DNA from: Desulfopila_A sp964446655
GTDB taxonomy: Bacteria; Desulfobacterota; Desulfobulbia; Desulfobulbales; Desulfocapsaceae
Assembly: GCA_964446655.1 (NCBI GenBank)
Contig: CAYUPL010000085.1
Location: forward strand, 1 to 12,681
Reading direction: 5' to 3'
DNA: 12,681 bases
In this document: one piece after another, positions 6,896 to 12,681 of the stretch
Layout of the letters: each line of letters opens with the position of its first letter
How positions within the stretch are numbered: the stretch's first letter is position 1
The notes under the pieces: generated by a model
What the model was told of the DNA's origin: nothing
What the model saw: only the letters and a program-made list of their open reading frames with translations
Database searches by the model: none
Program-made: the position numbers and the translations under genes

Positions 6896-8803
6896 ATGCA
6901 TCTTTTGAAACGCATACATCTGTGGCTTATTTCTTTAATCGTAACCATTGCGATCTTTTCCTTCCTTTTGACCAGGGTTTCCTTTGTCGAGGTAGTGAAT
7001 CTTATTCAGGGGCTTTCACGATCCTGGATCGTTCTGTTTCTTCTCTTCTCCCTGGCCATGAGTATTTTTCGGACCTGGAGATATCAACTACTGCTCAGGG
7101 TTTCGGGTCATGCCGTACCACAACTGCCGCTCTTTTTTATCACGCTGGTCCGCAACCTGTTTTCAGATCTGCTGCCGGTCCGTCTCGGCACCCTGATTTA
7201 TGTCTATCTGGTCCGAACTCGGCTGGGCGTGCCGATGGCACCTGTGCTCTCCAGCTTTGCCCACGCCTTCCTTTTTGATATCATTGCCTTGGCCCTGCTC
7301 ATCCTGCCGGCAATCTTCCTGGCCGGTCTGGGACACAATTCCGGCCCGGTTCTAATTGGTGCCGGTATAGCACTTACCCTGCTGTCGATCGTCCTTCTCC
7401 TGGCCCTGCCAAAACTCTGTGATCTCTGCAGCGCTGTCTTGGGGCGTTCTGTCCTTCCTCCATTAGAATGGCTATCCACCCTGCGCCGCCTCATCAATGA
7501 AACCGGCAGGCAGTTGCGCCACACCAGGGCCAGCGGGTGCTACTGGCGAATCCTGGCACTTTCTTTCGGAGTCCGTTGCTGCAAATATACCTCCAGCTTT
7601 ATGCTCTTTCTTGGACTGGTTTTACCACTGGGTTTCGCTGTCGGCGATTTTCCTCCGGCTAAAATTTTTCTAGGTCTCTGCAGCGCTGAACTTGCGGCCA
7701 GCCTGCCGATTTCCGGGATAGCCGGATTCGGCGCCTATGAAGGTACCTGGGCGCTGGTCTTCCAGTTGCTGGGCTATTCCGAGCATCTTGCCATCACCTC
7801 GTCGATCTCGCATCATCTCGTCACGCAGATCTACGGATATTCCCTTGGAGGTATCGCCATGCTGCTCCTGCTGCTGCCGGGCGTGAGGAACCAGGAAAAG
7901 CAAACGAGGCGATCTCTGGTCGCTTCGCCCCTGCTGTTCTGGAGCCGTTTCACGATCTTCTCGATCTTCGTTTTCTGCAGCGGCGCCCTGCTTTTTCCGA
8001 TAGACTCCGGCGGCACCTCCCAGGTTCCGCCGCAAAAACCGGCAGCCGGCTTATTAAAGCAACCGCCGGAAGGTCTGACCGGCAGGATCGTCTATGAACA
8101 TGACGGCGGTATTTTTCTTGGCGATATTACAGAGGTGCACCATCACAGGTTGGCGCCCTCCGGTCGTTATCCCCGCTGGTCACCGGACGGCACCCTGGTC
8201 GCTTTTATCGATGGTAAGCAGCTGGTCGTGATGGATGGCGGCGGTGGGCACAAATCAGTGGCGGCAACTGCCGATACCCTCCACACCTTTGCCTTCGGTC
8301 CAGACGGCAGGTGGCTGCTTTATGCCGACGGTAGAAAACTACATAAACTAACCCTGCCGGACGGCCCGGTGCAAGCACTTGCCGTTGGTGGCGATTTCCG
8401 GGAACTTGATATTGACATTTCGGGAAGGTTTGCGGCAGCAACGGAAAAGAGCCTGACCGGATATTCAGTGCGTCTGGTCAGCCTCGAAGAAGAAGAGGTA
8501 CTTACCATTGCCAAGGGCTGTTCGGCATCCCTGTCGCCTGGAGGTGATCGAATCTCCGCCCTTGGTGGAGATCACAGGATGCTACATCTTTATGACACCG
8601 GCAACGGCGTGCATGTTGATACCGTCTCGGCGCCCTCCGGTACAACATTCGACAACCATTTCTGGTCGAATCATCCAGACTGGCTGGCCTCGACTCTGGA
8701 AGGTGAGAACCACGACATCCTAATCCATCATATTCCCAGCGGCTCATCCTACCAGGTTACCAGCAACGGCGACAGCGACAGGGCGGACCTGTTTCTCGAC
8801 TGA
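6896..8803 (+). CDS. Flippase-like (UPF0104) membrane protein fused to a beta-propeller
   Basis: I prefer ATG 6896 (MHLLKRIHLW), which starts just before the first membrane helix and gives 635 residues. The frame is open back to 6737, but those 53 residues look random. The ribosome site is weak in both cases. Residues 1-370 hold about eight or nine hydrophobic helices with the signatures of the YbhN/AglD/MprF-N lysylphosphatidylglycerol-synthase-like transmembrane family: RNLFSDLLPVRLG near 86-98 and LPISGIAGFGAYEGTW at 270-285 (family form P.s.gG.G..E). A last helix (about 348-367) is followed by a Pro-rich linker and a soluble domain (about 395-635) with TolB/WD-like blades: RYPRWSPDGTLVAFIDG, then FAFGPDGRWLLYADGR and SASLSPGGDRISALGGD. 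The propeller should be periplasmic. The membrane part probably moves or holds a lipid-linked substrate. Confidence 0.85.
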   Translation: MHLLKRIHLWLISLIVTIAIFSFLLTRVSFVEVVNLIQGLSRSWIVLFLLFSLAMSIFRTWRYQLLLRVSGHAVPQLPLFFITLVRNLFSDLLPVRLGTLIYVYLVRTRLGVPMAPVLSSFAHAFLFDIIALALLILPAIFLAGLGHNSGPVLIGAGIALTLLSIVLLLALPKLCDLCSAVLGRSVLPPLEWLSTLRRLINETGRQLRHTRASGCYWRILALSFGVRCCKYTSSFMLFLGLVLPLGFAVGDFPPAKIFLGLCSAELAASLPISGIAGFGAYEGTWALVFQLLGYSEHLAITSSISHHLVTQIYGYSLGGIAMLLLLLPGVRNQEKQTRRSLVASPLLFWSRFTIFSIFVFCSGALLFPIDSGGTSQVPPQKPAAGLLKQPPEGLTGRIVYEHDGGIFLGDITEVHHHRLAPSGRYPRWSPDGTLVAFIDGKQLVVMDGGGGHKSVAATADTLHTFAFGPDGRWLLYADGRKLHKLTLPDGPVQALAVGGDFRELDIDISGRFAAATEKSLTGYSVRLVSLEEEEVLTIAKGCSASLSPGGDRISALGGDHRMLHLYDTGNGVHVDTVSAPSGTTFDNHFWSNHPDWLASTLEGENHDILIHHIPSGSSYQVTSNGDSDRADLFLD

Positions 8804-8894
8804 AAAAGGACAGACAGCATTAGGTTTCCATATACCTGGCGGAGAATGAGTATATGAGCAATTATTCTAAAAAAAGCTGGAACGGCAGCTCAAA

Positions 8895-8952
8895 CAAGCG
8901 TCAAACAAAGAATGACCTTTATCCCTCATTCTTTCATACTTTGACTAGCTTG
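8895..8952. terminator. Long three-part hairpin between converging genes
   Basis: AAAGAATGA (8907-8915) pairs with TCATTCTTT (8926-8934) across a 10-base loop. The stem is extended by GTCAAA/TTTGAC (8900-8905 with 8940-8945) and CAAGC/GCTTG (8895-8899 with 8948-8952), with small bulges between. It lies between the plus-strand flippase gene and the minus-strand SMR remnant, where a bidirectional terminator is expected. No clean T-run follows, so factor-independent termination is uncertain. Confidence 0.45.
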
Positions 8953-8982
8953 TCATGTGGTACGGTTGCCGGGATACCGCCG

Positions 8983-9222
8983 TCAAGCCGGGGAGGCCGG
9001 TTTCAAACCTATAATGCCGGCAAAAATAAGTGCAAGGCTGTGTAGCCGCCCTGCATTGGTCGGTTCATTAAACAAGACTATCCCAAGTATCGCTGTGCCG
9101 ACAGCGCCGACACCAGCCCGGACAGCATAGGCCGTGCCAACGGGAAGCGACTTCATTGCAATGCCCAGCAGACCAAGGCTTACCACCATGGCGAGTATCG
9201 TACCTATAGTTGGCCACGGGCG
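8983..9222 (-). pseudogene. SMR-family (SugE/EmrE-type) transporter remnant
   Basis: Reading from 9222, RPWPTIGTILAMVVSLGLLG then IAMKSLPVGTAYAV and GAVGTAILGIVLFNEPTNAG match helices 2-4 of small multidrug resistance proteins. The first helix of about 30 residues, which carries the essential membrane Glu (Glu14 of EmrE), is absent. The frame is open up to 9330 but that sequence is unrelated and has no good start. The invariant Trp of GTAYAVW(A/T)G is an Arg codon here (CGG at 9118-9120, one transition from TGG). With both the proton/substrate Glu and the Trp lost, it cannot work. It is downstream, on the same strand, of the toxin gene but not obviously co-transcribed. Confidence 0.75.
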
Positions 9223-9403
9223 CGAAGTCTGCTCCAGGCGTTGTTCCTGTGTTATTCTACGAGAGCAAACACCTGATCCAAGGAATTTTAAAGGTTCGGG
9301 TTTACCGATACCCTGAAAGGGATCAGGCATTATCGATTCTAGCCATTGAAAGATACGAAGTACTGTTTTTTAGATCTAACCTTATTCGTTGGCAATATCT
9401 CAA

Positions 9404-9715
9404 TCAAATATCCAGTGCGAACCGGACGGCCCGTCCGACCTCTATCATTTTCATCCGAGACAGAGATGTTATCAATGCCCCGATTTTTACGTTGGAAACA
9501 GTCTGTAAATGATCGCAATTGATAGCACAATCCCTAAGCATACCATCGATCGTCGACAGAAACACTTCTGATGGGATATCACGCACGGTGGTTGTGATAG
9601 GTGCGATAGTCACCTCTCCGAGGTATTCTAACACAGAATCACGAGTCAGAATAAGGACCGGCCGCTTTTTATCCGGAGCCAAGAATTTATACCAGCGTAT
9701 TTCTCCGTGTTTCAT
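9404..9715 (-). CDS. mazF: MazF/PemK-type mRNA interferase toxin
   Basis: 103 residues. Its ATG overlaps the antitoxin stop (ATGA, 9712-9715), so the two are translationally coupled. It follows the MazF/PemK/CcdB-like fold from the start: GEIRWYKF (first strand), KKRPVLILTRDSVLEYL (the RPVL.LSR segment), VTIAPITTTVRDIPSEV (family form V.vaPlTtt.r..p.eV), CAINCDHLQTVS (N-x-D-Q-x-R/T-V-like segment with the active surface) and the helix LSRMKMIEVGRAVRFALDI. The length and every conserved segment are normal, so it should be an active ribosome-independent endoribonuclease that halts growth by cutting mRNA when the antitoxin is degraded. The family is sure. The name mazF is used for the family and does not imply orthology with the E. 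coli protein. Confidence 0.88.
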   Translation of the reverse strand: MKHGEIRWYKFLAPDKKRPVLILTRDSVLEYLGEVTIAPITTTVRDIPSEVFLSTIDGMLRDCAINCDHLQTVSNVKIGALITSLSRMKMIEVGRAVRFALDI

Positions 9716-9945
9716 TCATCCCCCCAAGCCTGCTCTGTCTCCCAAATTGTGAACTCGTCGGTAGCTGCTGGATTTTGTTCGTACCCTCGACGATGCTTGC
9801 GCTCTTGTTGTTCGATTTTATAACGGGCCAGTGCATCCTGCAGCGCCTTCCTCGTAAAAGCCGAACGGCTTGTGTGGAGTTCTTTTGAAACACGATCGAC
9901 CGCTTTGACGAGATTATCATCAAGGGTCATTTGAATTGTTCTCAT
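9712..9945 (-). CDS. mazE: Ribbon-helix-helix antitoxin of the MazEF pair
   Basis: 77 residues from ATG 9945, behind GGAGGTGAAGT, an almost perfect ribosome site. The N-terminal half MRTIQMTLDDNLVKAVDRVS, then LHTSRSAFTRKALQDALARY, is a ribbon-helix-helix DNA-binding domain (short strand with alternating residues, then two helices with the S.RSAF.R turn) that should dimerise and repress the operon. Residues about 45-77 are polar and disordered, ending in TDEFTIWETEQAWGDE. Such acidic, Trp-containing tails wrap the toxin and are the target of proteases. It comes before the toxin, as usual. Its ATG overlaps by ATGA the stop of a run-on frame from the DUF1772 gene. Confidence 0.85.
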   Translation of the reverse strand: MRTIQMTLDDNLVKAVDRVSKELHTSRSAFTRKALQDALARYKIEQQERKHRRGYEQNPAATDEFTIWETEQAWGDE

Positions 9946-10556
9946 ACTTCACCTCCATAATGTGTTTTTGTATAGCTATAGTAATCCACATTAGGGAGAG
10001 TGTCAATAAAAGCGATTGACCAATCGCGGCGCAGTCGCCGGGAATGTGTACATCTGCGGCAGCAAAAAGTGGTGCGACGAAGGATTGGTGCTTTTTGCTG
10101 TAAGGCTGTATGTGGTAGATAGGGTTTGGTCGCCGCATACGAAAATAAGATTATCGCGACAGTACTCGGGCCACTCCGCATCGCATGCAGCCGGCCCCAT
10201 TTCCGAAGCAGTTTATACGTATCATCTGCTGATCGGTTCCTTTCTGGATCGAGCAATAGTTTGTTCTTCGGCATGATTGCGATAAATGTGAAAGGGACGA
10301 CTGAGAATATTAGCGCGGCATCCAGATACCACAGATGCGAGCCGCCGTTTATCCCAGCGGCCAAACCTGTAATCGTTCCGATCAATGCCAATGATGCCCG
10401 CATTGCAGCCGCTTGATGATAGCTTGGTCCAAAGACGGTGGCGGCAAACTCAACGCCACATTCTAGGCGGGCTGGATGTTCAGCAACGTTTATGTAAATG
10501 GCCGCGTCTGCAAATGGCGAGCATGAAAGCAATGTGATGATTTTAAGAGTAAGCAT
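9942..10556 (-). CDS. DUF1772 (anthrone-oxygenase-like) membrane protein with run-on tail
   Basis: The ATG at 10556 is behind GAAGGAACAGATACGT. Residues 1-143 follow the DUF1772 family: IITLLSCSPFADAAIYINVA then EHPARLECG, TVFGPSYHQAAAMRASLALI, a further pair of membrane helices with PFTFIAIMPKNKLLLDP (88-104), and KWGRLHAMRSG. Family members are about 140-160 residues with four membrane helices and some relatives oxidise anthrones. The role in bacteria is mostly unknown. Here the frame does not stop at about residue 143 but continues 60 residues of Arg/Cys/Tyr-rich sequence through a hairpin and through the toxin-antitoxin promoter, ending in an ATGA overlap with the antitoxin start. I infer that the native 3' end was replaced. 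The first helix is unusually rich in Ser/Cys/Pro. Expression is uncertain. Confidence 0.65.
   Translation of the reverse strand: MLTLKIITLLSCSPFADAAIYINVAEHPARLECGVEFAATVFGPSYHQAAAMRASLALIGTITGLAAGINGGSHLWYLDAALIFSVVPFTFIAIMPKNKLLLDPERNRSADDTYKLLRKWGRLHAMRSGPSTVAIILFSYAATKPYLPHTALQQKAPILRRTTFCCRRCTHSRRLRRDWSIAFIDTLPNVDYYSYTKTHYGGEV
9971..9980. promoter_or_regulatory. Palindrome TATAGCTATA overlapping the TA -10
   Basis: A perfect 10-bp palindrome overlaps the 3' part of the -10 element of the toxin-antitoxin operon. This is where a ribbon-helix-helix antitoxin would need to bind for autorepression. The palindrome is seen. Its use as operator is inferred. Confidence 0.45.
9978..10006 (-). promoter_or_regulatory. 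Sigma-70-type promoter of the toxin-antitoxin operon
   Basis: On the minus strand a perfect -35 TTGACA (10006-10001) is followed after exactly 17 bases by TACTAT (9983-9978, 5 of 6 to TATAAT), 33 bases upstream of the antitoxin ATG. It lies inside the reading frame that runs on from the DUF1772 gene. Confidence 0.75.
10012..10027. promoter_or_regulatory. 16-bp palindrome just upstream of the TA -35
   Basis: GCGATTG and CAATCGC are inverted 7-mers separated by two bases, ending 5 bases before the -35. Its position suits a second antitoxin or repressor site. It is also free to be chance. Confidence 0.35.
10060..10100. repeat. Perfect 10-bp inverted repeat in the DUF1772 tail
   Basis: CAGCAAAAAG (10060-10069) and CTTTTTGCTG (10091-10100) pair perfectly around a 21-base loop. 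Read on the minus strand it lies just after the place where the DUF1772 domain ends, so it may be that gene's old terminator region or part of the boundary of the inserted toxin-antitoxin module. Confidence 0.5.
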
Positions 10557-10596
10557 ACGTATCTGTTCCTTCTACGGGAGTTCTCTGCAAAACGCC

Positions 10597-10635
10597 GCTA
10601 ATCAGCCGTGGGCTTTTTGCGTCGGCTGAATTAGC
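10597..10635. repeat. Inverted repeat upstream of the DUF1772 gene
   Basis: GCTAATCAGCCG (10597-10608) pairs with CGGCTGAATTAGC (10623-10635) with one bulged base, around a 14-base loop containing a T-run. The stretch 10557-10758 has no gene. This stem could terminate leftward or rightward transcription, or be a recombination site. I compared it with the integron attC layout and could not find the paired AAC/GTT core ends. Confidence 0.5.
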
Positions 10636-10758
10636 TTTGACATGTGATTCGATAATTATTTTCTACTCTCAACAACTGTTAAAATGCTCAAGGCTTGAAT
10701 GCTTTGAGTTGAAGCTCTCTTATGACCCTGAAGTGTTTTACGTTACTTGACGCAAGTA

Positions 10759-10929
10759 TCATATTTTTTTCACATATCGATAGTAATCAGCGGGCGTACA
10801 GAGTCTGTTGGTTGTCATGGCTAGCAGCGCCCGTTCGTATTCCTGTGGCAGGTTGTTGGCGATGGCGATATCGCCGAAGGTCTTCCTCAAACCGATCTTG
10901 TCCCATACCGTTTCTAGTATGCCAACCAT
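10759..10929 (-). pseudogene. IS4/IS1634-type transposase fragment
   Basis: A 56-codon frame (ATG 10929, stop at 10759) encodes ILETVWDKIGLRKTFGDIA, then LPQEYERALLAMTTNRLC. This corresponds to an N-terminal segment of IS1634/IS4-family DDE transposases, where W..lGL...f...a.....yER.llAM..NRL is followed by 'P.SK'. Here the match ends at CTPAD. The remaining 400 or so residues, including the catalytic DDE domain, are absent, and no terminal inverted repeats are recognisable. It is too short for any activity. No ribosome site precedes the ATG. Confidence 0.65.
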
Positions 10930-10983
10930 TATATCTAGCTAACCTCATTGTTTCCATTCGCTCAGTTGAATATGTTCAGTAAT

Positions 10984-10995
10984 GCTTTGCAAAGC
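10984..10995. repeat. Perfect 12-bp palindrome
   Basis: GCTTTGCAAAGC is its own reverse complement. It lies in the AT-rich gap between the transposase fragment and the next small frame. It could be a binding site. Nothing more can be said. Confidence 0.4.
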
Positions 10996-11066
10996 TCAAA
11001 ATTGCTTGAAATAACGACCAAAAAAGAATAGGCTGTCTGGTGTTGACGGTAGATGCGGAGGAATTT

Positions 11067-11223
11067 ATGGAAAAGTTAGAGCGGTTCGACGGTGGATATC
11101 AACGGCGGTTTGCTGAACAAGAACTGCCAGGCCGTTACCGTCCGGGACGGCCGATTTGAAAAAAAGGATCTGGTAATCATTCCTGCTGTCAGGAATGATT
11201 TGATCTGCTGCCACGGTCGCTGA
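11067..11223 (+). pseudogene. Possible small frameshifted gene
   Basis: ATG 11067 has an excellent ribosome site (GCGGAGGAATTT) but its frame stops after 30 codons at 11159. A second frame, open from GTG 11092 to 11223, has a more protein-like composition (LLNKNCQAVTVRDGRFEKKD). Joining the two by a frameshift near 11091 would give a protein of about 50 residues. No family was recognised, and a perfect hairpin lies in its last third, so this may equally be non-coding. Confidence 0.25.
11175..11200. repeat. Perfect 11-bp stem with 4-nt loop
   Basis: AATCATTCCTG, loop CTGT, then CAGGAATGATT. This is one of the strongest short hairpins in the window, 46 bases before the DUF5808-like ATG. It is not followed by a T-run. 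It could attenuate or stabilise the mRNA of that gene, or serve as an operator. Confidence 0.6.
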
Positions 11224-11246
11224 TGTAAGATTAAGAGGATTAAGCA

Positions 11247-11576
11247 ATGCCGGAAATAATTTGCCTGATACTGATATTACTGGGTGTTTTCGCACTGGTC
11301 AGAATGATGAACCAGCTGGGAAGCAAGGGAAGAGATCCCGGAAATCTGCCCTTGCCGGATGCTGCGACGATGAAAAAATTTATCATCTGGAAGTCTTTTT
11401 ATGTCAATCCGGATGATCCTCGGGGCTGGGTTCCAAAAACCTGGGGTGGTGGCTTGACTGTTAATTTCAGGACGAGACAGAATGCTGGAATCTTTGCCGG
11501 ATTGATTATTCTGACAACACTTGCAGCAGCAGTTCTGGTTTATCTTGTCCTGTTCTGCGGCACCTGTCATCGCTAA
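11247..11576 (+). CDS. Two-helix membrane protein with a DUF5808-like domain
   Basis: 109 residues from ATG 11247, behind TTAAGAGGATTAAGCA. An N-terminal helix (EIICLILILLGVFALVRMM) and a C-terminal helix (AGIFAGLIILTTLAAAVLVY) bracket a soluble segment with FYVNPDDPRGWVPKTWGGG then LTVNF. That segment matches DUF5808, whose pattern is FY.NPDDPR.fVPKr.G.GwtlNF. In other proteins the domain links two membrane helices of small hypothetical proteins. The function is unknown. Two Cys (104, 107) in the last residues form CGTC, possibly redox-active or metal-binding. It is intact, has a clear ribosome site, and no operon partner is visible. Confidence 0.75.
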   Translation: MPEIICLILILLGVFALVRMMNQLGSKGRDPGNLPLPDAATMKKFIIWKSFYVNPDDPRGWVPKTWGGGLTVNFRTRQNAGIFAGLIILTTLAAAVLVYLVLFCGTCHR

Positions 11577-11654
11577 TTATTTTTCGCTCAAAGTCGTTTG
11601 GTTATTTTTTTGGCTCCCTTGGCGCGGCCACGACAAATTCTTCGAAAATAGGAA

Positions 11655-11719
11655 GGGGCCAGTCCGAACTAACCCTCTGTTATTCCTGCAAAGTCAGCAA
11701 GTTAATTCAGTCCGACCCC
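11655..11719. repeat. REP-like inverted repeat at the 3' side of the RAYT remnant
   Basis: GGGGCCAGTCCGAACTAAC (11655-11673) and the inverse of 11701-11719 agree at 14 of 19 positions across a 27-base spacer. Both arms share the core CAGTCCGA. The right arm overlaps the last codons of the transposase remnant. GTCGGACTG-type repeats next to RAYT genes are typical substrates (REP sequences) of these HUH transposases. Confidence 0.5.
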
Positions 11720-12058
11720 GACCACTGACCACCTTTGTATAAGCTTTCTGCCTCTCTTGTCGACTGTCTCCCAGAGATAAACAGAAAGGATGAAAATCAA
11801 CAACTGGATCTCTTGTACCGATTACTTTGGCGGCATAGCTTGACCATTGATATTCAACTGCATCAACTATCAGGTGAACATGTTTGTCATCAGGCAATAC
11901 GCATAAATCCGGCAATTATATTCATGTTTGAACTCATTCAGATTTTCCCGATAATAGTTGTAGTCATTATCGGAAACGAAAACTGTCTGCCTGTTATGGC
12001 CCCGCTGCACTATATGATGAGGGGTATGAGAAAGAATTATTCGGGCTGTTCGTAGCAT
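11694..12058 (-). pseudogene. REP-associated tyrosine (Y1, IS200-like) transposase, frameshifted and internally deleted
   Basis: From ATG 12058, residues such as ARIILSHTPHHIVQRGHNRQ and YNCRIYAYCLMTN match the N-terminal half of RAYT/TnpA-REP transposases. The family continues with NHVHL(I/L)V. Here one C seems to be missing near 11878-11882, so the HUH pair (HVH) is in the next frame (KHVHLIVDA). After HLIVDAVE the sequence jumps to YQWSSYAAKVIGTRDPVVDF, the family's C-terminal part (Y.WSSY). About 90 residues are missing between them, including the helix with the catalytic Tyr. Two independent lesions make it inactive. It has REP-like repeats on one side and the TCTGTCCCC element on the other. 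Confidence 0.8.
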
Positions 12059-12111
12059 AGACTATATTTAGATACTTTCGCCTGAAACTTCAACAATAAA
12101 ACAAATCTGTC

Positions 12112-12129
12112 CCCTTTTGTCCCTTTTGT
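12112..12129. repeat. Tandem 9-bp repeat CCCTTTTGT x2
   Basis: Two exact copies stand next to each other, preceded by AAATCTGTC. The block lies between the RAYT remnant start and the LysE gene stop. CTGTCCCCTTTT-type sequences commonly flank RAYT elements (recollection), so this may mark the other boundary of that element. Confidence 0.5.
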
Positions 12130-12172
12130 CCTCGCGAGTCTGCTCTGCAGGTGAGCAGTTTCGAAAAGGCGT

Positions 12173-12681
12173 TCAGACTGCGCCTGCCAGGGCGTTGAAC
12201 GCTGCAAGCAGCGAGAGTCCAATGAGCAGGATACCGGGGAGAATTCGTGCCGTCCGAAACGAACGCATCCCACGCTGCAACCGGCCGGCGAGTAAGCTGG
12301 TACCTGCCGCCAGGGCTACGGCCCACAAGGTACCGAGTAGCGCAAACAGCGTACCGAGGAAAGCCATCGCGATCCCATACGAAAAGACCGAGCCATCTAC
12401 AAACTGGGGTAGGAAAGCGAGCAGGAAAACGACAACCTTTGGATTGAGCAGACAGACAATGAGCGCTTCACCAAAGGTGTGAGATCCACCGGCGGCGTGC
12501 GCGGTTTGCTGCACACCGCCGTCGATGTGTACGGTGCGCACGGTTTGGATGCCTAGATACAGCAGATACCCGGCCCCCATCAATTGCACCCCCATCAGCA
12601 CATCTGGCCGATGGACGATGACGGTCCCCAATCCGAGCGCAACGATGAGCGCATAGAGCAGGCTTCCCAAACCGATAGCGA
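12173..12681 (-). CDS. LysE/RhtB-family amino-acid exporter, 5' part outside window
   Basis: The frame is open from the window edge at 12681 to a stop at 12173 (169 codons). The only nearby start, a TTG at 12670, lies within the family homology, so the gene begins outside. Seen are GAGYLLYLGIQTVR, the LysE signature GEALIVCLLNPKVVVFLLAF followed by LPQFVD, and two further hydrophobic helices ending in ILPGILLIGLSLLAAFNAL. LysE/RhtB proteins have about 200-210 residues and six helices and export amino acids such as lysine, threonine or homoserine lactone across the inner membrane. Here helices 3-6 are seen. The substrate cannot be told. No lesion is visible. Confidence 0.85.
   Translation of the reverse strand, partial: AIGLGSLLYALIVALGLGTVIVHRPDVLMGVQLMGAGYLLYLGIQTVRTVHIDGGVQQTAHAAGGSHTFGEALIVCLLNPKVVVFLLAFLPQFVDGSVFSYGIAMAFLGTLFALLGTLWAVALAAGTSLLAGRLQRGMRSFRTARILPGILLIGLSLLAAFNALAGAV

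Noticed and set aside
8854..9045. A 63-codon plus-strand frame with a possible ribosome site
   Set aside because: Its composition is random, it runs through the 8895-8952 hairpin and overlaps antisense the clear SMR homology.
8895..10635. An integron cassette array (SMR, toxin-antitoxin, DUF1772, several hairpins)
   Set aside because: The cargo types and inverted repeats would fit, but no integrase is present, the hairpins do not share a sequence, and I could not find the paired AAC/GTT core ends of attC sites.
1..12681. CRISPR array, phage-defence operon or biosynthetic cluster
   Set aside because: There are no spaced direct repeats, cas-like genes, or co-directional enzyme sets. The SNF2 ATPase stands alone, without nuclease or methylase neighbours such as occur in DISARM-like systems.

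Overview
This window looks like a piece of a Gram-negative bacterial chromosome. I lean towards a deltaproteobacterium (Desulfobacterota), because two small hypothetical proteins and the membrane proteins resemble families I associate with that group. This is an inference from family resemblance, and nothing here is a taxonomic marker. Base use is uneven: the large helicase and flippase genes are GC-rich, while the first 1.7 kb and several intergenic stretches are clearly AT-rich, which suggests a mosaic of acquired DNA.

Layout. 1-586 (minus) is the 5' part of an exported HEAT-repeat protein. 703-1655 holds an IS256-family transposase stub behind a strong hairpin, a small membrane-anchored pilin-like protein, and a HicB-antitoxin remnant. 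1777-4422 (plus) is the main intact gene, an 881-residue SNF2-family ATPase with two SWIM zinc fingers. 4448-6152 contains a doubtful mini-ORF, a broken alkaline-phosphatase-superfamily gene, a conserved hypothetical gene and a small zinc-ribbon gene (the last three on minus). 6366-6673 is a P-type ATPase from which nearly everything between the extreme N-terminus and the last membrane helices is gone. 6896-8803 (plus) is an intact flippase-like membrane protein fused to a C-terminal beta-propeller.

8895-10929 is mostly on the minus strand: a decayed SMR transporter, a complete MazEF-type toxin-antitoxin pair with a near-consensus promoter, a DUF1772 membrane protein whose reading frame runs on through that promoter, and an IS4/IS1634-type transposase fragment. 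11247-11576 (plus) is a two-helix DUF5808-like membrane protein. 11694-12058 (minus) is a broken REP-associated (Y1, HUH) transposase with REP-like repeats beside it. 12173-12681 (minus) is the C-terminal part of a LysE/RhtB exporter that runs off the window.

The most distinctive property is the density of gene remnants: IS256, hicB, AP-superfamily, P-type ATPase, SMR, IS4 and RAYT pieces all lie within 12 kb, between a few intact genes. I see an insertion/deletion hot spot kept with a live toxin-antitoxin module. I do not see a convincing new multi-gene system. The best candidates for a second look are the flippase-propeller fusion, the toxin-antitoxin promoter embedded in the DUF1772 reading frame, the hairpin over the IS256 start, and the internally deleted P-type ATPase.
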